Shown here piece by piece: positions 18,034 to 25,749 of a stretch of 64,000 bases of DNA. The number at the start of each line of letters is the position of its first letter. The first letter of the stretch is position 1. The position numbers and the translations under genes were made by a program. The notes below the pieces were generated by a model. It saw only the letters and a program-made list of their open reading frames with translations. It did not search any database and was not told where the DNA came from. Source of the stretch: Streptomyces sp. NRRL S-37 (GTDB lineage Bacteria > Actinomycetota > Actinomycetes > Streptomycetales > Streptomycetaceae); NCBI RefSeq assembly GCF_000721605.1, contig NZ_JOIZ01000015.1, positions 1 through 64,000 of the forward strand, read 5' to 3'.

Positions 18034-18044
18034 ACCGGTACCGG

Positions 18045-18551
18045 TCAGGCCTCCTCGGCCGCAAGCGCGTACAGGCGGGGCAGGTTCACCACGATCGCCT
18101 CCTGCGTGCTGCGGGCGATGACCACCACCGCCTCCTCGGCGGGATCGGGGTTCTCCTCGCGGTGCGGGACGAACGGGGGGACGAAGATGTAGTCACCCGG
18201 GGACGTGCGCAGCCGCACCTCCTCGGCGCGGTCGCCCGAGTCGTCCAGGAAGACGAACTCGGGGTGGCCGCTGACCACGTAGATCGCGGTCTCCGACGCC
18301 CCGTGGTGGTGGTCGGAGGAGGAGGTCGCGGGAGCGACGTGGGTCTGGCCCATCCACAGCTTCTCGGAGCCCACCGTCCGCCCGCTCACGGCGGCGAACC
18401 TGCGCATGCCGCCGGTCTGCGCCGTGTCACCGTCGAGGGAGTCGGCACGCACATGGTGCAGGCGGGTCCGCAGCGGGGCGGCCGACCGCCCGGGGGCGTC
18501 GTGGAGATGGGGATGGAAGCCCTCACCCGGGGCTGTCAACGGCTCGCTCAT
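18045..18551 (-). CDS. Cupin-domain protein
   Basis: This 168-aa protein has a cupin barrel with the metal-binding pattern HHHGASETAIYVVSG (first motif) and SPGDYIFVPPFVPHREEN (second motif). The substrate is unknown. Its promoter (18559-18588) predicts that transcription starts at the A of the ATG, so the message would be leaderless. It is divergent from the Rrf2 regulator gene and shares an operator-like sequence with the transporter operon, so it probably belongs to the same sulfur-related regulon. Confidence 0.8.
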   Translation of the reverse strand: MSEPLTAPGEGFHPHLHDAPGRSAAPLRTRLHHVRADSLDGDTAQTGGMRRFAAVSGRTVGSEKLWMGQTHVAPATSSSDHHHGASETAIYVVSGHPEFVFLDDSGDRAEEVRLRTSPGDYIFVPPFVPHREENPDPAEEAVVVIARSTQEAIVVNLPRLYALAAEEA

Positions 18552-18558
18552 GCCGGGG

Positions 18559-18588
18559 ACGCTAGAAGGGCGCCGAAAAAGATGTCAA
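18559..18588 (-). promoter_or_regulatory. Promoter of the cupin gene with overlapping operator-like site
   Basis: Read on the minus strand: -35 TTGACA (18588-18583), an 18-bp spacer, -10 TAGCGT (18564-18559), then 7 bp to the ATG at 18551. GGACACCTCT directly precedes the -35 box. Geometry is the same as at the leader-peptide promoter (20104-20133). Confidence 0.65.
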
Positions 18589-18681
18589 GAGGTGTCCATT
18601 GCTGTTCACCTGCGGCAATGTTCCCGCAACAGGCGACGGAAGCGGGTTCGGACACCCTCCGGGAGGATGAACTCCGGCATC

Positions 18682-19122
18682 ATGGGCGCCATGCATATCT
18701 CCGCGAAGGCGGACTACGCCACGCGGGCCCTTCTGGAGCTCGCCCGTGAACCCGCCCGCCCGCTGACGTGCGAGGCCATCGCCTCCTCCCAGCGGATCCC
18801 GTTCCGCTTCCTGAAGTCCGTCGTGGGCGAGCTGCGCAAGGGCGGACTGGTCCGCAGCCAGCGCGGCTGCGAGGGCGGCTACTGGCTCGGCCGGCCCGCC
18901 GAGGACATCACGCTGCTGGACATCTCCCGTGTCGTCGACGGGGAGTTGCTCACCCTGCGCGGCGAGTCCCTGGCCACGCTCGACTATCCCGGCGCCGCGG
19001 CGGCGCTGCCCGATGTGTGGCGCCGGATCGAGACGGACGCCGCCGCTGTCCTGGGCGGGGTGACCGTGGCCTCGCTGCTGTCCATGGGCGCCGGTGACGT
19101 GCCGCGGAAGGGAGCCGCGTGA
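18682..19122 (+). CDS. Rrf2-family transcriptional regulator
   Basis: This protein of about 146 aa begins MHISAKADYATRALLELA, the standard Rrf2 winged-helix start, with recognition helix IPFRFLKSVVGELRKGGLV and wing RGCEGGYWLGRP. It has only two Cys (in LTCEAIA and RGCEGGY) and lacks the three-Cys cluster that holds Fe-S in IscR/NsrR, so it more likely resembles CymR-type sulfur regulators. In-frame ATGs at 18667, 18682 and 18691 are possible; GGGAGG (18661-18666) favours a later one. Its stop overlaps the GTG of the DsbA-like gene. It probably controls the cupin and transporter promoters. Confidence 0.85.
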   Translation: MGAMHISAKADYATRALLELAREPARPLTCEAIASSQRIPFRFLKSVVGELRKGGLVRSQRGCEGGYWLGRPAEDITLLDISRVVDGELLTLRGESLATLDYPGAAAALPDVWRRIETDAAAVLGGVTVASLLSMGAGDVPRKGAA

Positions 19123-20054
19123 CGGCGGAGCCGGGCGAGGCCCTGGTGGAGGTGGTGGAGTACACCGATCCGCTGTGCCCGTGGGCGTGGGGCTCGGAGC
19201 CCGTGTTCCGCCGGCTGCGCGCGGCCCTGTCCGGGCGGGTGCGCCTGCGCCGTGTCTTCTGCGTCCTCTTCGACGAGGACGACGACCCGCCGCCCGACCC
19301 GGCGGCGGAGACCGCCTGGTACGAGGGATACGTCGACGAGGTCTGCCGGCACACCGGAGCTCCGCGGGCGCCCCGGCTGAGCCGGGTGGCGGCGAGTTCC
19401 TGGCCGGCCTCGCTCGTCGCCAAGGCGGCGGAACCGCAGGGCGCCGAGGTGGCCGACCGGGTGCTGCGCAGACTGCGGGAGACCGTCTTCGTCCTGGGCG
19501 AACCGGCCGACACTCCCGCACTGGCCCTGTCCGCGGTACGGGGCACACCGGGACTGGACCTGGCGCGGCTGTCCGCAGACGCGTCGTCCGACGCCGTACG
19601 GGAGCGGGTGCGCGCCGACCACCGCGAGGCGCGCCGTCCGGTCCCCGAGGCCCTTTCCGCGCCCGGCGGTTCGCCGCATCCGGGGGCCGCGAAGGAGACC
19701 CCCGACGGCGGCCGGCGGTACGCGTTGCCGACCGTGCTCGTCCGGGCGCCGGGCGGCCACCGCGTGGTTCCGGGGTGGCGTCCCTACGAGGCGTACGCCG
19801 ACGCCGTACGGGAGTTGTGTCCGTCACCGGCGTGGGATGTGATGCCGGCGCCTCTGGCTCCGGACGAGGCGCTGCGGCGCTACGGAAGCCTGACCGGGCC
19901 GGAGTCGCGGCTGCTGGCGGACGGTCCGTGGCCGCCGCCCGGGGCGGTCCGGGTCGAGACCGGGAACGGCCCGCTGTGGCTGCATCCTGAGGAGGCGGCG
20001 ACGCACCCGGCGACCCGCCCTGGCGCTCCGGTCGGCCCGCGACAAGGTATCTGA
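19119..20054 (+). CDS. DsbA/FrnE-like thioredoxin-fold protein
   Basis: This 311-aa protein starts with VVEYTDPLCPWAW, a thioredoxin-fold active site of the FrnE/DsbA type in which the second Cys of CxxC is Trp (CPWAW), so it may be an isomerase, transferase or binding protein and not a disulfide oxidase. A later LPTVLV holds the cis-Pro. There is no signal peptide. GTGA overlap with the Rrf2 gene shows tight coupling. A role in thiol or sulfur handling fits the context. Confidence 0.75.
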   Translation: MTAEPGEALVEVVEYTDPLCPWAWGSEPVFRRLRAALSGRVRLRRVFCVLFDEDDDPPPDPAAETAWYEGYVDEVCRHTGAPRAPRLSRVAASSWPASLVAKAAEPQGAEVADRVLRRLRETVFVLGEPADTPALALSAVRGTPGLDLARLSADASSDAVRERVRADHREARRPVPEALSAPGGSPHPGAAKETPDGGRRYALPTVLVRAPGGHRVVPGWRPYEAYADAVRELCPSPAWDVMPAPLAPDEALRRYGSLTGPESRLLADGPWPPPGAVRVETGNGPLWLHPEEAATHPATRPGAPVGPRQGI

Positions 20055-20085
20055 TCTGCGGTCAGGTGCCTGTCCCGCCGGATGA

Positions 20086-20101
20086 GACACCTCTAGGTGT
20101 C
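20086..20101. promoter_or_regulatory. Perfect palindrome, candidate Rrf2 operator
   Basis: GACACCT-CT-AGGTGTC is a perfect 7-2-7 palindrome ending two bases before the -35 box at 20104. Its right half continues into a 12-bp match (AGGTGTCCATTG, 20095-20106) that also occurs at 18590-18601, on the cupin promoter. Confidence 0.6.
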
Positions 20102-20103
20102 CA

Positions 20104-20133
20104 TTGACAGACGCTCGCGACCGCCTTCAGGAT
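20104..20133 (+). promoter_or_regulatory. Promoter of the leader peptide and transporter operon
   Basis: -35 TTGACA (20104-20109), an 18-bp spacer and -10 CAGGAT (20128-20133), with the ATG of the leader peptide seven bases further at 20141. This predicts a leaderless message. Confidence 0.65.
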
Positions 20134-20140
20134 GTGGCAC

Positions 20141-20236
20141 ATGCTCACGACGCACCCCGGCGTGGTGTGCCGCTACGTGGACCTGCAGCGCCCTCTGTCG
20201 CTGACCGGCCGCCCTCCGCGGTCCCCCGGCGCCTGA
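20141..20236 (+). CDS. Putative Cys-containing leader peptide (31 aa)
   Basis: This short frame has a core CRYVDLQRPLSL, which resembles the family of small actinobacterial leader peptides found before sulfur-assimilation operons (pattern near R-x-V-D-L-x-R-x-x-S). A Cys codon sits at residue 10. It starts at the predicted transcription start, so it would be translated without a ribosome binding site. About 275 bases of GC-rich, C-rich sequence separate it from the transporter gene; ribosome stalling at Cys could affect folding there. The mechanism is inferred, not shown. Confidence 0.55.
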   Translation: MLTTHPGVVCRYVDLQRPLSLTGRPPRSPGA

Positions 20237-20512
20237 CGACCTCCGTCGGTTCCGGCCGTCCGCCGCTCGGCCGAGCCGCGTCCGCCCTTCGCGCCCTTCC
20301 CTTCCTTCGCGTTCCCCGCCGCCCCGCCCCTCAGGCGGTCCGCCTCCGCGGATCCGTCGACGTCATGGGCACCGAGTCCGTCTCGGCATGCCCCGGCACG
20401 TCCTGAGCCGGCGGCGGGCGCGGTGGCGCCGCCCTTCCCTTCCCTGCCCTGCCCCGCTCCCGCCCGAGGCCGTCCGGCCGCGGGGAGCCGGCACCGTCAC
20501 AGAGAGAACGAG

Positions 20513-22084
20513 ATGCCCGGACGACTCACGACCCGACGCCCCGGACCGCACCGCCGATCCGGCCGCATGCGTGCCACCGCACTCGGCGCCGCCCTCGCCG
20601 CCGTGCTCGTCCCCGCCCTCAGCGCGTGCGGCGGTGACGCGGCCTCCGCGAACGGTGCCGCGACCCTGAAGTGGACCTCGACCTACTTCCCCGCCCACTG
20701 GGACCCGGTGGTCTCGGGCAGCGGCGCCCAGTTCCGTGAACTCTCCCTCGTGTACGCCTCGTTGACCCGAACCGACACCACCGGCAAGGCCGTCCCGGAC
20801 CTGGCCGAGAGCTGGGAGTACAACGACCGGGGCGACCAAGTCACCTTCCGTCTGCGCCCCGGCCTGAAGTTCAGCGACGGGGAACCCGTGAACGCCGCCG
20901 CCGTGAAGGCCGCCGTCGAACGGGCCCAGAAGCAGAAGAACTCGGCGCTCTTCGGCGACCTGACCTCGATCGAGTCGGTGGAGGCCAAGGGCCTGGACGC
21001 CATCGTCCATCTCAACCAAGTCGACTACCAGATACCCCAGTTGCTCGGCCAGCGGGTCCTGCAGATCGCCAGCCCCAAGGCGGCCGCCTCGCCCGGGAAA
21101 CTGGACCAGAACCCGGTCGGGGCCGGCCCGTTCACCGTGACGCAGCTCGTTCCGGGGACCAAGGCGGTCCTGAGGAAGAACCCCGACTACTGGGACGCGG
21201 AGAACATCCACATCGACCAGGTGGAGCTGACCTCGGCGCCCGACGTCTCCACGGTCGTCTCCGGCTTGCAGACCGGTGTGTACAACTTCGCCGACATCGA
21301 ACCGAGTCAGGCGGACGCGGCGAAGAAGGCGGGCCTCGACGTCTTCGTCCAGCCCGGGTTCAACGCCTCCAACCTCAGCCTGAACGTCAACAAGGCTCCG
21401 TTCGACGACGACAAGGTCGTCGACGCCGTACGGCACGCGGTCGACCGGCGGGAATTCGTCGACAAACTGACCTTCGGTTACGGCGAGGCGACCGACCAGC
21501 CCTTCCCGAAGGGCTATGTGGCCTACGACCCGCGGTCCGAGGACTCCTACCCCTACGACCCGGAAAAGTCGAGGAAGCTCCTCGCCGAGGCGGGCTACGG
21601 GCCCGGTGACATCAAGCTCGGCCTGGTCATCCCGGCGGAGGACCCCCAGGCGGAGATCGTCCAGTCGCAGCTCGCGAAGGTGGGCATCACCGTCGACATC
21701 AAGATAGACAAGAACTGGGCCACGCCCTTCTTCGCCAAGGACCTCACGTTCTCGCTCTACGGCACCACCGGCCGGGACTCGGCGGTACAGACCCTCACCG
21801 CCCACTTCGGCCCCGACGGCCCGCTGAACCTCAGCTCCCCCTACCAGCCGGACGGCTTCGAGGAGGCCGTCGCCGAGGTGCGCCGGACCCCGCTGGACGC
21901 GCCCGAGTACCCGGAGGTGCTCCGGGCGGCGACACGGGCCGGCCTGGAGAGCAAGGCGCTGGTGTTCACGTACTCCTCGCCCAACCTGATCGCCAAGAGC
22001 AAGTCGGTCTCCGGCCTGCCGGAGATCCCCGCCCACATCGACTGGACCGGCGTGACCATCGGCGGGAAGGGGGCGGCCTCATGA
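20513..22084 (+). CDS. ABC transporter substrate-binding lipoprotein (oligopeptide/nickel type)
   Basis: This 523-aa protein begins with a lipoprotein signal (LSAC, with a twin Arg upstream) and an SBP_bac_5 domain: LVYASLTRTD, PDLAESWEYND, VTFRLRPGLKFSDG, NPVGAGPFTVTQ and a late VGITVDIK. It delivers a substrate to the two permeases that follow. With a monooxygenase, hydrolase and flavin reductase downstream, the substrate may be an organosulfur compound rather than a peptide. Its stop overlaps the permease ATG. Confidence 0.88.
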   Translation: MPGRLTTRRPGPHRRSGRMRATALGAALAAVLVPALSACGGDAASANGAATLKWTSTYFPAHWDPVVSGSGAQFRELSLVYASLTRTDTTGKAVPDLAESWEYNDRGDQVTFRLRPGLKFSDGEPVNAAAVKAAVERAQKQKNSALFGDLTSIESVEAKGLDAIVHLNQVDYQIPQLLGQRVLQIASPKAAASPGKLDQNPVGAGPFTVTQLVPGTKAVLRKNPDYWDAENIHIDQVELTSAPDVSTVVSGLQTGVYNFADIEPSQADAAKKAGLDVFVQPGFNASNLSLNVNKAPFDDDKVVDAVRHAVDRREFVDKLTFGYGEATDQPFPKGYVAYDPRSEDSYPYDPEKSRKLLAEAGYGPGDIKLGLVIPAEDPQAEIVQSQLAKVGITVDIKIDKNWATPFFAKDLTFSLYGTTGRDSAVQTLTAHFGPDGPLNLSSPYQPDGFEEAVAEVRRTPLDAPEYPEVLRAATRAGLESKALVFTYSSPNLIAKSKSVSGLPEIPAHIDWTGVTIGGKGAAS

Positions 22085-23109
22085 CGGCGGCCGAGGTGCG
22101 GGCGGAGACCGTCCCGCGCGGTGGGTTCGCCGTGAGAAGGGCACGGCACGCGCTGGGCCGCGTCCTGGTCACGCTCGCCCGGTCGGTCGCGGTCTTCGTG
22201 CCCGTCTTCCTGGTGGCGACGTTCGTGACGTTCGCGCTGCGGTCGCTGAGCGGCCTCAGCCCGGCCCGTATCCAGCTCGGCGAGGAGGCGACCCCCGAGG
22301 CCGTCGCCAGGATCGAGGCGCAGTGGGGCCTGGACCGGCCCTTCCTGGTCCAGTACGGGGACTGGCTCGGCGGTGTCCTGCGCGGGGAGCTGGGAACCAG
22401 CTGGACCAACGGCGCGGACATCTCCACCCTCATCGGCCTCGGGCTGGGAGTGAGCCTGTCCGTCGCGACGTTCGCGCTGGTCATCGGCGTGGTCGTGGGC
22501 TTCGCGCTCGGCACGCTGGCGGCGCTGCGCCGCACCACCTGGGTCGACCGCGCCGTCACCGGGTTCGTCACGGTGGTCTCGGTGATGCCCGCCTTCGTGG
22601 TCGGCATCGTGCTCGTCGCCGTCCTCGCCGTCCAGCTGAACCTGTTCCCCTCCGCCGGGTACGTCCCGGCGGAGCAGGGGCTGGGGCCGTGGCTCGCGCA
22701 CATCACGCTTCCGGCGCTGGCGCTGAGCTTCGACGTCATCGCCGACGTGGCCCGTCAGCTCCGCTCCGGCCTGGTCGCCGCCTACCGGGAGAACTACGTG
22801 ACGGGCGCGGTGGTACGGGGACTGAGCCCTCGCCGGATCTTCTTCGTCCACGTCCTGCGCAACGGCCTCGGCCCGACGCTGGCGACCCTGGGCCTGAAGT
22901 TCCCGGCCCTGGTCGGCGCCTCCGTGGTGACCGAGTGGATCTTCGGCCTGCAGGGCTTCGGCCGGTTCGCCAACGACTCCGCACAGGCCGGCGACGTACC
23001 GGCCGTACAGGGCGTCCTGGTCGTGTCCATCGCCCTGGTCGTCGCCTTCAACCTCGTCGTCAACCTGGTGCTGGCGCGCGTCACGCCGGCCTCGCAGCGG
23101 GGGGTGTGA
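22081..23109 (+). CDS. ABC transporter permease, DppB type
   Basis: This 342-aa integral membrane protein has about six transmembrane segments and the family signature IEAQWGLDRPFLVQYGDWLGG near the N-terminus. The EAA-like loop (AAYRENYVTGAVVRGLSPRR) contacts the ATPase. It pairs with the next gene to form the channel. Confidence 0.9.
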   Translation: MTAAEVRAETVPRGGFAVRRARHALGRVLVTLARSVAVFVPVFLVATFVTFALRSLSGLSPARIQLGEEATPEAVARIEAQWGLDRPFLVQYGDWLGGVLRGELGTSWTNGADISTLIGLGLGVSLSVATFALVIGVVVGFALGTLAALRRTTWVDRAVTGFVTVVSVMPAFVVGIVLVAVLAVQLNLFPSAGYVPAEQGLGPWLAHITLPALALSFDVIADVARQLRSGLVAAYRENYVTGAVVRGLSPRRIFFVHVLRNGLGPTLATLGLKFPALVGASVVTEWIFGLQGFGRFANDSAQAGDVPAVQGVLVVSIALVVAFNLVVNLVLARVTPASQRGV

Positions 23110-23112
23110 ACC

Positions 23113-23991
23113 ATGGTGCGCCGCGTCCTCTCCCTCACCTCCGGCCGCATCGCCGTCGCGATCCTGACCGTGGTCGCGCTGCTGGCGGTCCTCGGTCCGC
23201 TGCTCGCCCCGCAGGATCCGCTGGCCACCAGCGACAACACCCTCGCCGCCGCGTCCGCCGGCCACTGGCTGGGCACCGACCACCTCGGCCGGGACGTCCT
23301 GAGCCGGCTGCTCGACGGCTCCCGGGTCAGTGTGCTGGGCGCGCTCGAAGTCGCGCTCACGGCACTGGTCGTGGGGGCGGTCCCCGGGATCCTGTCGGTG
23401 TACCTGGGCCGGGTCTTCGAGTGGATCACCCTGCGCCTGGCCGACACCCTGGTGGCCCTGCCGTTCCTGCTGTTCGCCGTCGCCGTGATCGCCCTGCTCG
23501 GCAACGGGCTGACGCAGGCGATGCTCGTGACGGGTGTACTGGTGTCGCCCCTGTTCTACCGGGTGTCCCGGGCCGCCACGCTGGCGGTGGCCCGCTCGCA
23601 GTACGTCGAGGCGGCGCTGATCTCCGGCGCGTCCGTCGGCTGGGTGGTGCGCCGCCACGTGTGGGTCAAGGTGCTCCCGCCGATCGCCGTGGCGTTCGCC
23701 CAGACCGTGGGCGTCGGCTTCGTCGTCGTCTCCAGCCTGACCTTCCTCGGCATCGGCGTGCAGCCCCCGGACCCGACCTGGGGCGGGCTCCTCGCCTCCG
23801 ACCTCGGCTACCTGAGCCACCGGCCGTGGGCCCCGCTGACCCCCGCGCTGCTGATCACGGTCACCGTCTGGGCCGGCAACCTGCTCGCGGACGCCATCCG
23901 CGACGTGTCCGGCGAGGCGGGACGCGCGCCGGCCGCGGACCGGGGAGCCCGCGCCGGCCGAACCGACCCCACTCCCGCAGGAGGTGCGTGA
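23113..23991 (+). CDS. ABC transporter permease, DppC type
   Basis: This 292-aa permease has the DppC features LGTDHLGRDVLSRLLDGSR near the N-terminus, several hydrophobic helices, an EAA loop (YVEAALISGASVGWVVRRH) and LGIGVQPPDPTWGGLL near the end. The stop overlaps an ATG at 23991 (ATGA) that should start the next gene. Confidence 0.9.
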   Translation: MVRRVLSLTSGRIAVAILTVVALLAVLGPLLAPQDPLATSDNTLAAASAGHWLGTDHLGRDVLSRLLDGSRVSVLGALEVALTALVVGAVPGILSVYLGRVFEWITLRLADTLVALPFLLFAVAVIALLGNGLTQAMLVTGVLVSPLFYRVSRAATLAVARSQYVEAALISGASVGWVVRRHVWVKVLPPIAVAFAQTVGVGFVVVSSLTFLGIGVQPPDPTWGGLLASDLGYLSHRPWAPLTPALLITVTVWAGNLLADAIRDVSGEAGRAPAADRGARAGRTDPTPAGGA

Positions 23992-24877
23992 TGACGACGG
24001 TTTCCGAGAAGCTCCTCACCCGGGCCGGGGAGTCCGGCGCGTCCGGGCCCGCACAGGACCCGTCCCCGCCTTGCTCTCCCTGCGCGACGTGCGCATCGGT
24101 GACCGCGGTGACGGCCGGGAGATCGTGCACGGCGTGAGCTTCGACCTCACCCCCGGCAAGGTGGTCGGCATCGTCGGCGAGTCCGGCAGCGGCAAGACCC
24201 TCACGTGCCGGGCCGCCCTGGGCATCCTGCCGGCCCGCTTCGAGGTCACCGGCGGTTCGATCGAGATCGACGGCACCGACATCACCGCCCTCACGCCCTC
24301 GCGGTGGACGGCGCTGCGCGGGTCGACGATCAGCGCGGTGTTCCAGGACCCGGCGTCCTACCTCAATCCGTCGCTGCGGATCGGCCGGCAGATCGCGGAA
24401 GTCCTCCGGGTCAAGAAGGGACTCGGGCGCCGCGAGGCACGGGAACGGGTCCTCGGCCTGCTGCGCGCGGTGCACCTGCGGGACCCGGAACTGGTGCACG
24501 ACCAGTACCCCTTCGAGCTCTCCGGCGGCATGCTGCAGCGCGTGCTGATCGCGGCCGCGATCGCCGCGGACCCGCGGATCCTCATCGCCGACGAGGCCAC
24601 CACCGCGCTGGACGTCACCGTACAGGCGGAGATCCTCGACCTCCTGGCCGACCTGCGCGAACGGGCCGGGCTCGCCCTCGTCGTCGTCTCCCACGACCTG
24701 GCCGTCGTGGCCCGGTCGTGCGACGAGGTCCTGGTGATGCGCCGGGGCGAGGTGGTCGAGCAGGGCCCGACCCGCGCGGTGCTGGACGCCCCGCGGCACG
24801 ACTACACCCGGCTGCTGATCAGCGAGCACGAGCAGTACGGACTGGAGAAGTTCCTGGCGCCGAAGGAGGAAGCGTGA
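23984..24877 (+). CDS. ABC transporter ATP-binding protein, DppD type (5' frameshift suspected)
   Basis: The ATPase domain is complete: Walker A GESGSGKT, signature LSGGM, Walker B ILIADEAT and switch His (VVSHD). The start is a problem. The well-placed start is ATG 23991 (ATGA overlap, AGGAGG at 23979-23984), but that frame (MTTVSEKLLTRAGESGASG) leaves the ATPase frame near 24060-24070. The open ATPase frame begins only at a GTG (23984) that overlaps the ribosome binding site itself. A one-base error or real frameshift around 24065 would join MTTVSEKLL to LLSLRDVRIGD. Limits follow the open frame. Confidence 0.8.
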   Translation: MRDDDGFREAPHPGRGVRRVRARTGPVPALLSLRDVRIGDRGDGREIVHGVSFDLTPGKVVGIVGESGSGKTLTCRAALGILPARFEVTGGSIEIDGTDITALTPSRWTALRGSTISAVFQDPASYLNPSLRIGRQIAEVLRVKKGLGRREARERVLGLLRAVHLRDPELVHDQYPFELSGGMLQRVLIAAAIAADPRILIADEATTALDVTVQAEILDLLADLRERAGLALVVVSHDLAVVARSCDEVLVMRRGEVVEQGPTRAVLDAPRHDYTRLLISEHEQYGLEKFLAPKEEA

Positions 24878-25710
24878 CCACCGGAAGGCCGAACACCGGC
24901 ACCCGCCCCGTCCTCGAAGTCACCGGCCTGGAGGTGCACTACGGCGCGCGCCGCCGGCGCCGCCGCGCCCTGCACGGCGTCTCGCTGAGCGTCGCCCCGG
25001 GCGAGACCGTCGGCCTCATCGGCGAGACGGGGTCGGGCAAATCCACCCTCGCCCGCACCGTGCTCGGGCTGGTACGCCCCTCCGCCGGATCGGTGATCGT
25101 CGACGGTGAGGACGTCACCGCCCACGGCCCCCGCCAGTGGCGCGACCTGCGCCGCCGCGGAGTGGTCCAGTACGTCTTCCAGGACCCGCTGCGCAGCCTC
25201 GACCCGGACCTCACCGTCGAGGCGTCGCTGACCGAGCCGCTGCTCGTGCGCGGCGTGCCTCGTGACGAGGCGGTGGCGCGGGTACGCGCGTTCCTGCCCC
25301 GCGTGCGGTTGTCCGAGGAGCTGCTCGGCCGGCTGCCGGGCGAGCTCTCCGGCGGGCAGCGCCAGCGGATCGCGGTGGCCCGCGCCCTGGTCACCGAACC
25401 GCGGCTGGTCATCCTCGACGAGCCGGTGAGCGCCCTGGACTCGGCCAACCGCGTCCAGGTCCTGGAGATCCTCAAGGAACTGCGCGCCACCGGCGTGGCC
25501 CTCGTGTTCATCTCCCACGACCTCGGGTCCGTCGCGGGGACCGCCGACCGCATCGCCGTGCTGTACCGGGGCGAGCTGGTCGAGACCGGCACCGCACGCG
25601 ACGTCGTCAGCCGGCCCGGACACCCCTGCACACGGCTGCTCGTCGGCTCCGCCCCGACCCTGCGCGGCGCCCCCGCCGACCGGTCCGAGCGTGCGGCGCT
25701 GCGCGCCTGA
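24874..25710 (+). CDS. ABC transporter ATP-binding protein, DppF type
   Basis: This 278-aa protein has Walker A GETGSGKST, signature LSGGQRQR, Walker B LVILDEPVSALD and switch His FISHD. The GTG at 24874 overlaps the previous stop (GTGA) and has AAGGAGGA just upstream. It forms the second ATPase of the transporter. The basic run RRRRRR near residue 28 is unusual but does not break the fold. Confidence 0.9.
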   Translation: MTTGRPNTGTRPVLEVTGLEVHYGARRRRRRALHGVSLSVAPGETVGLIGETGSGKSTLARTVLGLVRPSAGSVIVDGEDVTAHGPRQWRDLRRRGVVQYVFQDPLRSLDPDLTVEASLTEPLLVRGVPRDEAVARVRAFLPRVRLSEELLGRLPGELSGGQRQRIAVARALVTEPRLVILDEPVSALDSANRVQVLEILKELRATGVALVFISHDLGSVAGTADRIAVLYRGELVETGTARDVVSRPGHPCTRLLVGSAPTLRGAPADRSERAALRA

Positions 25711-25749
25711 ACCCCGTCCCGCCCACCCTCCGCACGGACAGGAAGAACC

